From assembly GCA_963845485.1 (NCBI GenBank), contig CAWJSI010000012.1, forward strand, positions 269,477 through 333,476: DNA of 64,000 nucleotides, written 5' to 3'. Below, piece by piece: positions 16,142-24,561 of this stretch (position 1 is its first letter; each line of letters starts with the position of its first letter). Source of the DNA: Bog-756 sp963845485. GTDB lineage: Bacteria > Actinomycetota > Acidimicrobiia > Acidimicrobiales > RAAP-2. The translations under genes were made by a program, and so were the position numbers. Below the pieces are notes generated by a model. That model made no database searches. It saw only the letters and a list, made by a program, of their open reading frames with translations, and had not been told where the DNA came from.

Positions 16142-17584
16142 TCAGTTGGCCGGCGGGGCGTCACCGGCTGCGGCGCGCACCGGCTTGGCCTTCCAGAAGT
16201 AGTCGTGGATGCCGTCCGAGGTGTAGAGCCTGCGGAACGTCATGACCACCTTGTCCCCGATGTCGACCGTCGCCGGATCCACGTCGGTCAGCTCCAGCGG
16301 GAACCGACCACCCCCGTCGAAGTCGAGCACGGCGAAGACGATGGGCGGACTGGCCGAGTAGGACAGATGGTCGATGGTGTAGGTGGCGATGGTGGCCTCG
16401 CTGTCGGCCCGGTCCACCGGATCCATGTCGTCGAGGGCCCCACCCTTCATCGAGATGCGGCTGGGCGGGAGGTGGACGGCCTCAGAGGTTCGGTCCTTCG
16501 ATCCCACGAATCCGAACTTCCAGTCCTCGTTCCGCCACGCCGCCGTGGACGAGACCCGGGCCGGCTCGGGACGACGAGGGGGTTCGGGGGTGACCATGCC
16601 CCGCCAGCTGAGGAACTTCCCGTAGGGGAGGTCGGCGGTGGCCGCCACCTGGTCGGCCACCGTCTCGGCCGGTGACCACTGCCCCAGTGCGTCTGTCGTC
16701 CGGAAAATCAGCACGTCGGCCCCGTCGGCCAGGCTCACGAGGGCGAGCACCTGGCCGGGTCCCGCCCGCTCGACCATGGAGGCGAGCACCAGGCCAGGAT
16801 GGGCGGTGCCGGCCTGACCCACCGTGCCGCTCAGATCGTCGACCAGGACGCCTTCGCCCACACCGAGCTTGCGGGCCAGGGCCTTGACGGCCCGCCCGTG
16901 CATGCCGGTCACGGCCACCTGGTCCACCTGGTCGGCCGTGACTCCCACCGACTTGAGGGCCGACTCCCAGGCCTCGGCGCCCAACGGGACATACCGGGTT
17001 TCGCCGAACCGCTCCTCCCAGACCTTGGACCGCTGGTCACCAGCAGTCCGCCACCGGTCGAGGAACTCGTCGGTCACCGACGCCCCGCCCAGGTACTCGG
17101 CCAGCACCGGGGTTCCCGGCGCATCGTCGCCGATGAGCACGGCGGCCGCTCCGTCGCCACCGGCGGCCTCGTCGGCCGAGGTGGGGAGGCCGTCTCGGGT
17201 GTCGGCCAGGACCACCAGCGTGGTCCCGGTCCCCGGGGCACCCAGGCCGGTCCGCACTGCCCCCACCCCGGAGCGCAGTGCCCCCCCGAAGTCGAAGGCG
17301 GGCACGTGGCCGGCCTGGCGCAGGGCGGCGTGGATCGTGGTGGCGTTGGTCTTGTCCAGGTAGGCGGGGGTGGAGGTGGCGAACCAGATCGCATCGGGGG
17401 CGGCCGCCGCAACGGGGCGGAGGGCTAGACGGGCCGCCTCGACGCCCATGGTGGTGGTGTCCTCGTCGTAGGAGGCCACCGACCGGGTGCCCTTGCCGCC
17501 GCCGGATCCGAACACCTGGGCCACGGCGGACCTCTGGAGGCGCCGATACGGGACGTACCCGGCGATGCTGACGATGCCTCTCAT
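16142..17584 (-). CDS. Cysteine-free HMG-CoA-synthase-like protein fused to a DUF35 OB-fold domain
   Basis: A 480-residue fusion. Residues about 1-340 have the thiolase fold of HMG-CoA synthase/KAS III (opening GIVSIAGYVPYRRL, DEDTTTMGVEAARLAL, GTVGQAGTAHPGLVLASM). Residues about 355-475 form a DUF35-type OB-fold (DHLSYSASPPIVFAVLDFDGGGRFPLEL, IGDKVVMTFRRLY). Reading the whole protein I find no Cys: the position of the nucleophile (FDFGGALRSGVGAV, about 99) has Leu, and the DUF35 zinc-ribbon cysteines are missing (EDWKFGFVGSKD instead of CxxC). It may therefore be a scaffold or acyl-CoA channel for the thiolase 16 bases downstream rather than a synthase. The start at ATG 17584 matches the family's N-terminus. 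Confidence 0.85.
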   Translation of the reverse strand: MRGIVSIAGYVPYRRLQRSAVAQVFGSGGGKGTRSVASYDEDTTTMGVEAARLALRPVAAAAPDAIWFATSTPAYLDKTNATTIHAALRQAGHVPAFDFGGALRSGVGAVRTGLGAPGTGTTLVVLADTRDGLPTSADEAAGGDGAAAVLIGDDAPGTPVLAEYLGGASVTDEFLDRWRTAGDQRSKVWEERFGETRYVPLGAEAWESALKSVGVTADQVDQVAVTGMHGRAVKALARKLGVGEGVLVDDLSGTVGQAGTAHPGLVLASMVERAGPGQVLALVSLADGADVLIFRTTDALGQWSPAETVADQVAATADLPYGKFLSWRGMVTPEPPRRPEPARVSSTAAWRNEDWKFGFVGSKDRTSEAVHLPPSRISMKGGALDDMDPVDRADSEATIATYTIDHLSYSASPPIVFAVLDFDGGGRFPLELTDVDPATVDIGDKVVMTFRRLYTSDGIHDYFWKAKPVRAAAGDAPPAN

Positions 17585-17760
17585 CTCTCGTGTGGTCCCT
17601 TCGGTTCTGCTGGCTGGGTGTGGACGGCTGAACAGTACGTAACCAGGGGTTCCGAGGACGGCCCGACGGTTCACCGTGCCTGGCTCCTCCGGGGTGAACC
17701 CCCAGCGCAGGGGGTGACGCTGGCCCCTGCTGCTCGCTCATCCTATGATGTCCACAGTAT

Positions 17761-17771
17761 CTGACGGTCAG
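17761..17771. promoter_or_regulatory. Candidate TetR-type operator in the divergent lipid-gene intergenic region
   Basis: The 11-bp palindrome CTGACGGTCAG, followed at once by TCAG to give CTGAC-GGTCAG-TCAG, lies between the divergently oriented OB-fold/thiolase pair and the acyl-CoA dehydrogenase cluster, 49 bases before ATG 17820. Short palindromes of this sort are usual binding sites for TetR-family repressors of fatty-acid and steroid catabolism in actinobacteria. The regulator is not encoded next to the site. The assignment is inference from symmetry and location. Confidence 0.45.
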
Positions 17772-17819
17772 TCAGGAAACCACCGCGGCGGCCGCCGCAC
17801 ACGGACGATGGAGGCCCAC

Positions 17820-19001
17820 ATGGATTTCGAGTTCACCTCCGAGCAGCTCGAGTTCATCAAGGAGGTCGAGGAGTTCCTCGACGCCAACGACGACCCCGAG
17901 GTCTTCGATGTCACACGCGAGAACATGGCCCAGATCGTCGATACGCCACTCCGGCGCCAGTTCATGGCCAAAGTCGGGGAGCAGGGCTGGCTCGGGATCA
18001 CCTGGCCCGAGGAGTACGGCGGCAAGGACGGCGAGGGGATCTACGAGTACCTGTTGAACGAGGCGCTGGCCGCACGGGGTGGGCCCCAGATCGGCAAGGG
18101 CGTAGGCATCATCGGAAAGACCATCATCAGCCACGGCAGCGAGCGGCTGAAGCAGGAGTTCCTGCCCAAGATCCTCCGCAACGAGGTGGAGTTCGCCGTC
18201 GGTTACTCCGAGCCCAACGCCGGCTCCGATGCCGCCTCCATGCAGCTGAAGGCGACCAAGGTGGACGGTGGCTGGCGGCTCAACGGACAGAAGACCTGGA
18301 CCACTTCGGCCCACTTCGCCGACTGGTACTGGGTGGGGGCACGCACCGATCCCGATGCTGCCAAGCACTTCGGGATCTCGTTGTTCCTCGTCCCGATGAA
18401 CCATCCCAACATCACGGTCAAGGGCATCTGGACCATGGGCGACGAGCGGACCAACGAGGTCTACCTCGACGATGTGTTCGTGCCGGACGACTACGTGGTC
18501 GGCGAGCTCAACAAGGGGTTCCAGTACATCTCCGAGGCCCTCGACCTCGAGCGCTTCACCTTGTTCACCTACTCGCCCATCGCCCAGCGGCTCGACCTGC
18601 TGACCGAGTACGTAAAAGAGGCGACCCGTGACGGGGAGCCGCTGAAGGAGGACGCTGTCACCCGCTCCACGATCGCCCAGCTCCACACCGAGGCGGAGGT
18701 GGCCCGGATGCTGGGGCTCAAGTTCGTCTTCGCCTCCTCGCAGGGTGGCGCGCCACCTACCTCGGAGGCGTCCGAGTACAAGCTGTTCACCACCGAGTAC
18801 TCGCGTCGGCTGGCCAACGCCTCCATGGACATCGGTGGCCCGGGTGCCCAGATCCGGGTGCGCGACGAGGATGCCCCCATGGCCGGGCGGTCCGAGTCCA
18901 CGTACCGGTACACGGTCATCGACACCATCGGCGGCGGTGCCTCGGAGATCCAGAAGAACATCATCGCCCGACGCAAACTCGGCCTCCCCAAGAACTTCTG
19001 A
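17820..19001 (+). CDS. Acyl-CoA dehydrogenase family protein
   Basis: A 393-residue FAD-dependent acyl-CoA dehydrogenase introducing an alpha-beta double bond into an acyl-CoA. The N-domain begins MDFEFTSEQLEFIKEVEEFL; FAD-binding segments include VGYSEPNAGSDAASMQ and GQKTWTTSAHFADWYW; the C-terminal helix ends DTIGGGASEIQKNIIARRKLGLP, the FadE-type signature. The position of the medium-chain catalytic Glu is Gly, so a base elsewhere or a partner subunit is needed, as in the heterotetrameric sterol side-chain FadE pairs. A second dehydrogenase lies four genes downstream (21374). GGAGG at 17809 supports the start. First gene of a run through 22504. Confidence 0.92.
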   Translation: MDFEFTSEQLEFIKEVEEFLDANDDPEVFDVTRENMAQIVDTPLRRQFMAKVGEQGWLGITWPEEYGGKDGEGIYEYLLNEALAARGGPQIGKGVGIIGKTIISHGSERLKQEFLPKILRNEVEFAVGYSEPNAGSDAASMQLKATKVDGGWRLNGQKTWTTSAHFADWYWVGARTDPDAAKHFGISLFLVPMNHPNITVKGIWTMGDERTNEVYLDDVFVPDDYVVGELNKGFQYISEALDLERFTLFTYSPIAQRLDLLTEYVKEATRDGEPLKEDAVTRSTIAQLHTEAEVARMLGLKFVFASSQGGAPPTSEASEYKLFTTEYSRRLANASMDIGGPGAQIRVRDEDAPMAGRSESTYRYTVIDTIGGGASEIQKNIIARRKLGLPKNF

Positions 19002-19037
19002 TTCCGGACCGCTGTCCCGAACCCTGAGTCCGCACCC

Positions 19038-20285
19038 GTGACCGATATCTCGAACGCCCCTGCCGTCGCGCCGTCACCGGCCACCGGAGGCGGCCCCCCG
19101 GTCAGCCCCGGTGGACCGTTGGACGGAGTCACCGTGCTCGATCTGGCCACGGTGGGGCCGGCCGCCCGCTGCACGCGAATCCTGGCCGATTACGGCGCCA
19201 CGGTCGTCAAGGTGGGGTCGGTGCCCGGCCGAGGCGGCGAGGCCATCCAGCCGCCGTTCTACGCCTACAGCGGTGCCCGCTATCTCCAGCACGTCGCCGT
19301 CGACCTGAAGGCCCCCGAGGGACGGGCAGCCTTTTTGTCCCTGGTAGCGAACGCCGATGTGGTGGTCGAGAGCTTCCGTCCCGGGGTGGTCGATCGCCTG
19401 GGCATCGGTTTCGCCGACCTCAGCGCGGCCAACCCGCGGGTCATCCTCTGTTCGACCACTGGTTACGGCCAGGACGGTCCGCACGCCGCTTGGGCGGGAC
19501 ACGACATCAACTACCTGGCCGTGGCCGGTTATCTCGCCACCACCGAGCCCCGGGCTGACGGCGGACCCCCGGTGTCCGGCGCCACCATCGCCGACGCCGC
19601 CGGAGGCGGCCTGCAGGCCGCCCTGGCCGTGATGGCCGCCCTCATCGGTCGGGGCACCGACGGGCCCGGCACCCACCTCGACGTGTCCATCGCCGACGGC
19701 GTGCTGTGGATGACCTCGCTCGCCGTCGACGAATACCTGGCCACCGGGGCACCGGTCGGGCCCGGCCACAACATCATCACCGGGCGCTACGCCTGCTACG
19801 ACACCTACCGGGCCGCCGACGGCGGATGGCTGGCCGTCGGGGCCATCGAGCCCAAGTTCTTCGCCAACCTGTGCCGGTTGCTCGGGTGCCCGCAGTGGAC
19901 CGCCCACCAGTTGGACGACGACGCCCAGGACGCCATCCGTGCCGACTTCCGGGCGGCCTTCGCCACTCGGTCGCGTCAGGACTGGGTGGCCGAGCTGTCC
20001 GGGTCGGACACCTGTGTCACCCCGGTCCTGTCGGTGGAGGAGCTGGTCGACGACGAGCAGTTCGCCGCCCGAGGGGTCATCGTCGAGGCGCTGGCACCGT
20101 CGTCCGACGGCGCCGACCCGACCCCCTTCCGACAGGTGGGACCGGTGCTGGCCGGGATGCCGGCCGGCAGGCATCCCGTACTCGCCGGCGATCCGAAGCG
20201 ATCCGACACCGAACGACTGTTGCGGGACGCCGGGCTGACCGACAGCCACATCACCGAACTACGGGACAAGGGGGTAGTGGCGTGA
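19038..20285 (+). CDS. CaiB/BaiF (family III) CoA-transferase or alpha-methylacyl-CoA racemase
   Basis: A 415-residue enzyme of the CaiB/BaiF family. After a Pro-rich leader, the first strand LDGVTVLDLATVGPAARCTRILADYGA binds CoA. GHDINYLAVAGYL (about 154) and IADAAGGG (about 184) match the His and Asp used by alpha-methylacyl-CoA racemases, which favours racemisation of a 2-methyl-branched acyl-CoA over CoA transfer. VAVDLKAPEGRAAFLSLVANADVVVESFRPGV is the usual interdomain segment. The start is GTG 19038. Its TGA overlaps the next GTG (20282) by four bases. A racemase beside two acyl-CoA dehydrogenases and a thiolase suggests breakdown of branched-chain or sterol-like acyl chains. Confidence 0.88.
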   Translation: MTDISNAPAVAPSPATGGGPPVSPGGPLDGVTVLDLATVGPAARCTRILADYGATVVKVGSVPGRGGEAIQPPFYAYSGARYLQHVAVDLKAPEGRAAFLSLVANADVVVESFRPGVVDRLGIGFADLSAANPRVILCSTTGYGQDGPHAAWAGHDINYLAVAGYLATTEPRADGGPPVSGATIADAAGGGLQAALAVMAALIGRGTDGPGTHLDVSIADGVLWMTSLAVDEYLATGAPVGPGHNIITGRYACYDTYRAADGGWLAVGAIEPKFFANLCRLLGCPQWTAHQLDDDAQDAIRADFRAAFATRSRQDWVAELSGSDTCVTPVLSVEELVDDEQFAARGVIVEALAPSSDGADPTPFRQVGPVLAGMPAGRHPVLAGDPKRSDTERLLRDAGLTDSHITELRDKGVVA

Positions 20286-20812
20286 GCGCCATCCACGAGG
20301 CCGACATCGCCGGGCTCATCGGGGTCGAACAGTACGAGGAGCGCGGTGAGTTCCCCGTCGAGCAGGGATACGTGTGGACCACCTGTTCGTCGGTCGAGAA
20401 CGCCAACCCCCTGTTCTGGGACGAAGCGGTGGCCGCGGAGGTGACGGGAGGACCCATCGCCCCACCCACCATGGTCTCGGTGTGGTTCCGCCCCCACCAC
20501 TGGGCGCCGGGGCGCACCACCCAGGGGCTACCCCTGCAGGTCCACTTCGACCTGAAGGAAGGACTCGGACTACCCGAGGCGGTGATGAGCGACAACACCA
20601 TCATCTTCCACGAGCCGGTCCGTCCCGGCGACCGCCTGGTGACCCGGCAGATCCTGCGCTCGGTCAGCGACGAGAAGACCACCAAACTGGGCACGGGACG
20701 ATTCTGGGTGATCGACGTGGAGTACCGGAACCAGCGCGACGAACTCGTTGCCGTCGAGAGCTACACCGGCTTCGGTTACCGCCGGGCTGAGAACGGAGGA
20801 GGCGAGTCATGA
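20282..20812 (+). CDS. MaoC-like / FAS1-type dehydratase domain protein (non-catalytic half)
   Basis: A 176-residue hot-dog-fold protein of the FAS1-like dehydratase type, usually the non-catalytic partner of a heterodimeric enoyl-CoA hydratase. It opens with an acidic helix (HEADIAGLIGVEQYEERGEFPVEQGY), contains PTMVSVWFRPHHWAP and the NTIIFHEPVRPGDRL strand, and ends in YTGFGYRRAENGGGES. GTG 20282 lies within the stop of the CaiB gene, and its own TGA overlaps the next ATG at 20809, so the three are translationally coupled. The adjacent gene has the catalytic hydratase motif, supporting a two-subunit enzyme like mycobacterial ChsH1-ChsH2. Confidence 0.85.
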   Translation: MSAIHEADIAGLIGVEQYEERGEFPVEQGYVWTTCSSVENANPLFWDEAVAAEVTGGPIAPPTMVSVWFRPHHWAPGRTTQGLPLQVHFDLKEGLGLPEAVMSDNTIIFHEPVRPGDRLVTRQILRSVSDEKTTKLGTGRFWVIDVEYRNQRDELVAVESYTGFGYRRAENGGGES

Positions 20813-21297
20813 GTGGGACGACCACCACCCGGCGCCTGCTGGCCGACGTCACGGCGGGCGACGAACTACCCGAACTGGCCTATCCGGTCACGGCGACCAC
20901 CATCGTCCTCGGCGCCCTGGCCGCCCGGGACTGGCGGCCCATGCACCACGACAAGGACTTCGCCGTCAACCGCAACGGGACGCGCGACATCTTCCTCAAC
21001 ACGCCCAATCTGGCCAGCTGGTTCGAGCGGTTCATCACCGACTGGACCGGCCCCTACGGCCGGCTCCGGCGGGTGACGTTCCGGATGCTCGGCTCCATCT
21101 TCCCCGGCGACACCATGGTGTTCCAGGGCACGGTGACCGACACCGGCGTGGACGACACCGGCTGCGGCTGGGTGGCCATCGACATCTCGGTGTCGGTGGA
21201 CGGTGACGCCAAGACCACCTGCAGTGCCCGGGTGGCGCTGCCGGTGGCCGAAGACGACAACCCGTGGGACCGCACGGGCGACCGGTGGCAGCCGTGA
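20809..21297 (+). CDS. MaoC-family enoyl-CoA hydratase (catalytic subunit)
   Basis: A 162-residue hot-dog-fold hydratase adding water to an enoyl-CoA. The hydratase-2 motif is visible as AARDWRPMHHDKDFA (about 40-54), with the Asp and His of the active site; the strand GRLRRVTFRMLGSIFPGDTMVFQGTV follows. Together with the preceding FAS1-like subunit it likely forms a heteromeric hydratase acting between the acyl-CoA dehydrogenases and the thiolase. ATGA overlap with the upstream gene at 20809-20812. The 76 bases before the next gene hold AGGAG at 21361, so downstream translation is independent. Confidence 0.9.
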   Translation: MSGTTTTRRLLADVTAGDELPELAYPVTATTIVLGALAARDWRPMHHDKDFAVNRNGTRDIFLNTPNLASWFERFITDWTGPYGRLRRVTFRMLGSIFPGDTMVFQGTVTDTGVDDTGCGWVAIDISVSVDGDAKTTCSARVALPVAEDDNPWDRTGDRWQP

Positions 21298-21373
21298 ACC
21301 GCGCCCGGACGGGGGGCACCCATCGGGCCGCCACCCATCCAGAACTCGATCTACCCGAACAGGAGAGCTGACC

Positions 21374-22504
21374 ATGTTGGACCTGCAATTCAGCCCGGAA
21401 CAAGAGATGCTGCGCGAGACGGTGCGGGGGGTGTGCGCCACCACCAGCCCGCTGAGCGTGGTGCGCGAGCTCGAGGACGACCCGGTCGGCTACTCGCCCG
21501 ACCTCTGGAAGCAGCTGGCCCACCTCGACCTCATCGGGCTGCAGCTCCCCGAGGAGTTCGGCGGGTCGGGGATGTCCACCCTCGAGAGCCTGGTGCTCTA
21601 CGAGGAGTTCGGTCGCTCGCTCGCCCCCTCCCCCCACTTCGTGAGCTCCATCCTGTCGGGCGGTGCGCTGGCCCGGGCGGGCAGCCAGGCCCAGAAAGAG
21701 GAGTGGCTGCCCCGCATCGTCACCGGCGAGGCCATCTTCTCGGTGGCATGGCTGGAGCCGGAGAACGGGTTCGGGGGCAAGGGCGTCCAGCTGCGGGCCG
21801 AGGCCGACGGTGACGGGTTCGTGCTCTCGGGAACCAAGCGCCATGTGGCCTTCGCCTCTGCGGCCAGCCGACTCGTGGTCCTCGCCCGCACGGGCGAGGG
21901 TCCGACCGACGTCGACTTGTTCGTGGTGGATCCGACCGCTCCGGGGGTCACCCTCACCCAGCAGATGTCCATCTCTTCGGACACCCAGTACCGGGTCGAT
22001 CTCGACGGGGTCCAGGTGACCCCGGCCGACCGGATCGGTCCGGCAGGGAGCGGATGGTCGACCTGGGACGCGGTGATGCACGAGGCGATCATCCTGGCCG
22101 CTGCCCAGGCGGTGGGTGGGGCCCAGTACGCCATGGATATCACCGTCCAGTACGCCAAGGACCGCCAGCAGTTCGACAAGCCCCTCGGTGCCTTCCAGGC
22201 CCTGGCCCACTACCTGGCCGATGCCACGACGGCGGTCGACGGGGCCGAGGTGTTGGTGCACGAGGCGGCCTGGGCCCGCTCCGAGGGGCGGAGTGTGGCC
22301 AAGCTGGCCCCCATGGCCAAGCTCTTCGCCTGCAATACCTTCCGCGACGTGACGGCCACGGCCCAGCAGATCTTCGGCGGAATCGGGTTCACCGTCGAGT
22401 TCGACATCCAGCTCTACTTCCGCCGGGCCAAGCAGCTCCAGATCACGTGGTGGGACACCCGGTACCTCGAAGAGTTGGTGGCCTCGGCCGTGCTCGACGG
22501 CTGA
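21374..22504 (+). CDS. Acyl-CoA dehydrogenase family protein (second subunit type)
   Basis: A 376-residue acyl-CoA dehydrogenase. The N-terminal helix is MLDLQFSPEQEMLRETVRGV; the FAD-domain strand includes FSVAWLEPENGFGGKGVQL; the C-terminal domain has QYAKDRQQFDKPLGAFQALAHYLAD and the end AQQIFGGIGFTVEFDIQLYFRRAKQLQ. The canonical GTSEIQ end is absent, as in the shorter subunits of two-gene FadE pairs. With the dehydrogenase at 17820 it may form an alpha2beta2 enzyme, although the genes are separated by three others. AGGAG at 21361 fixes the ATG at 21374; the longer in-frame start upstream would overlap the hydratase gene. Confidence 0.9.
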   Translation: MLDLQFSPEQEMLRETVRGVCATTSPLSVVRELEDDPVGYSPDLWKQLAHLDLIGLQLPEEFGGSGMSTLESLVLYEEFGRSLAPSPHFVSSILSGGALARAGSQAQKEEWLPRIVTGEAIFSVAWLEPENGFGGKGVQLRAEADGDGFVLSGTKRHVAFASAASRLVVLARTGEGPTDVDLFVVDPTAPGVTLTQQMSISSDTQYRVDLDGVQVTPADRIGPAGSGWSTWDAVMHEAIILAAAQAVGGAQYAMDITVQYAKDRQQFDKPLGAFQALAHYLADATTAVDGAEVLVHEAAWARSEGRSVAKLAPMAKLFACNTFRDVTATAQQIFGGIGFTVEFDIQLYFRRAKQLQITWWDTRYLEELVASAVLDG

Positions 22505-22634
22505 CCCACGGGCCGGCCTTCCCGCCGGCCGACCGCCCTCCTACCCGGTAAAACGCACGTTCGCGGGCCGGGTTGCGCTACGGTCGATTGGGCGATCCGG
22601 GAGGGTCGGACCGCCGAAGAACAGGGGAGACGGC

Positions 22635-24485
22635 ATGAGTATGGACACCGAAACGCCTGCACAGCCATCGGTCGGGGGAGGAAAAGCCTCCTCCCACGGC
22701 CCACTGTTCCGGTTCCTCTTCGTCCATGAGATCGACGAGTATCCGACCAGCGGGAAACGGACGGGCTATCTGGCCCTTGCCGTTCTCGCCACCATCGTCC
22801 TGTACTACACCTACTACACGCAGACCGGGGTCACGCCCAACATCCTGCAGGACTACCACATGTCCTTCAGCTTCTACGTGTGGATCGTCATCATCTCCAA
22901 CCTGATCGGGGCCTTCGCCTCCCTGCCGGCCAGCAAGACCGACCGGTTGGGCCGAGCCAACGTCATCATCTACGGCCTGTTGATCATCGGTCTGCTGGTG
23001 GCGATCGGCGTTCCTCTCGCCTCGGGGGAGTGGGGCTTCGCCATCGTGATCTGCGCCCTCGGGCTAGTGGAGGGGGCCATCCTCGTGGCCACCCCGGCCA
23101 TGGTGCGTGACTTCAGCCCCCAGGTCGGACGGGCCTCGGCCATGGGGTTCTGGACGGTGGGGCCGGTGGCCGGGAGCCTGGTCACCAGCATCGTCGCCGC
23201 CAGCACGCTCGACCACTTCCTGGCCGGCGCCCCCATCACCGGCTGGAAGAGCCAGTTCATCATCTCGGGGATCACCTCCCTGGTCGTCTTCGTGGTCTGC
23301 CTCGTATTGATGAAGGACCTCTCGTCCAAGCTGCGGGACCAGCTCATGGTCTCGGCCCAGGACCAGGCCCTCATCGAGGCCAAGGCCCGAGGCATCTCCG
23401 CCCAGGAGGTGCTGTTGGCCACGACCCGCCCCTGGAGGCAGATCTTTAAGTGGGACCTCGCCCTCTCGTCGTTCGGCATCGCCGTGTTCCTGCTCGTCTA
23501 CTACGCGGCGTCCGGCTTCTTCACCATCTTCTATTCGACGGTGTTCCTCAATCCCAACGGCGTCAACTTCTCCGTGTCCCAGGCCAACCACCTGAACGAG
23601 TGGTTCTGGGCCGCCGATGCCGTGGCCCTCATCGTGTTCGGCGTGCTCTCCGATGTGCTGAAGGTGCGGAAACCCTTCATGCTGATCGGGGCCATCGGGG
23701 CCATCGTGACTCTCATCGTCTTCCTCAACCAGACCACCCACGCCCACACCAGCTTCTACACACTGGTGACCATCGAGGTGATTCTGGCCGCCTTTTTGTC
23801 CTTGGCCTACGCCCCGTGGATGGCCGGCTACACGGAGATGGTCGAGAAGAAGAACCCCGCACTCGTGGGCACCGGCCTCGCCCTGTGGGGATGGATCCTC
23901 CGCCTTGTGGTGGGCATCTCGTTCATCTTCCTTCCCGTCGTCATCCACTCGGTGAGCCCGATCGTGGACAACCAGCCCATCGCCACCCAGACCATCCCGG
24001 GCACGCCGTACAGCGCCCAGACCTTCCAAGAGGCCCATCCGGCCTCGGTGGCCTTCGCCGAACAGCACGCCGCCTTCCTCGGGGTCCTGAACGAGCCGGC
24101 CAATGCGCCGGCCGTGGCGGCTCTCGCCGCCAGCCCCACGGCAGCCAACCTGGCCAAGGTCGGCGCCCTGATCGGCCCGAAGAACACCGCGCTGCTCCTC
24201 AAGTACAACACCGAGCTGACCAAGCTGGTGGTGCCCTATCAGAAGGAGCTCAGCTACCTCTCGGCCCATCAGGCAGCCTTGACCGACCTCCAGAACGGAC
24301 TGGCCCAGGCGCCCAAGCAGTGGCAGCACTGGTTCTGGGTGTGCGTAGGAGGCATGGTCATCTTCATCCCGACCATCTGGCTTAACCGGGGCCGCTGGAG
24401 CCCGAAGCGGGCCCGGGAGGACGAGGACGAGCACGAAGAGGATGTAGCCCGCGAGCTGAAGGAGTTGGTAGGCGCCAACGCCTGA
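22635..24485 (+). CDS. MFS transporter with a large insertion before its last membrane helix
   Basis: A 616-residue major facilitator superfamily protein. Early membrane helices begin at about residue 47 (GYLALAVLATIVLYYTYY); SKTDRLGRANVIIYGL (about 98) is the MFS motif-A-like loop, and VEGAILVATPAMVRDFSPQVGRASAMGFW lies in helices 4-5. The unusual part is a 120-130-residue, Ala-rich, mostly helical segment (about 440-570, from HSVSPIVDNQPIATQTIPG to APKQWQHW) between the penultimate and last helices, predicted outside the membrane. The C-tail is highly charged. Its position after the acyl-CoA gene run suggests import of a related substrate, but 130 bases separate them and this is inference. 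Confidence 0.88.
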   Translation: MSMDTETPAQPSVGGGKASSHGPLFRFLFVHEIDEYPTSGKRTGYLALAVLATIVLYYTYYTQTGVTPNILQDYHMSFSFYVWIVIISNLIGAFASLPASKTDRLGRANVIIYGLLIIGLLVAIGVPLASGEWGFAIVICALGLVEGAILVATPAMVRDFSPQVGRASAMGFWTVGPVAGSLVTSIVAASTLDHFLAGAPITGWKSQFIISGITSLVVFVVCLVLMKDLSSKLRDQLMVSAQDQALIEAKARGISAQEVLLATTRPWRQIFKWDLALSSFGIAVFLLVYYAASGFFTIFYSTVFLNPNGVNFSVSQANHLNEWFWAADAVALIVFGVLSDVLKVRKPFMLIGAIGAIVTLIVFLNQTTHAHTSFYTLVTIEVILAAFLSLAYAPWMAGYTEMVEKKNPALVGTGLALWGWILRLVVGISFIFLPVVIHSVSPIVDNQPIATQTIPGTPYSAQTFQEAHPASVAFAEQHAAFLGVLNEPANAPAVAALAASPTAANLAKVGALIGPKNTALLLKYNTELTKLVVPYQKELSYLSAHQAALTDLQNGLAQAPKQWQHWFWVCVGGMVIFIPTIWLNRGRWSPKRAREDEDEHEEDVARELKELVGANA

Positions 24486-24561
24486 GAGCGCTCCGGGCCG
24501 GTCGCCATGGGCCGGCGGTCTTGATGTCCGACGGGCGCGGCGGTTCGGGGCTTCCCAACGG

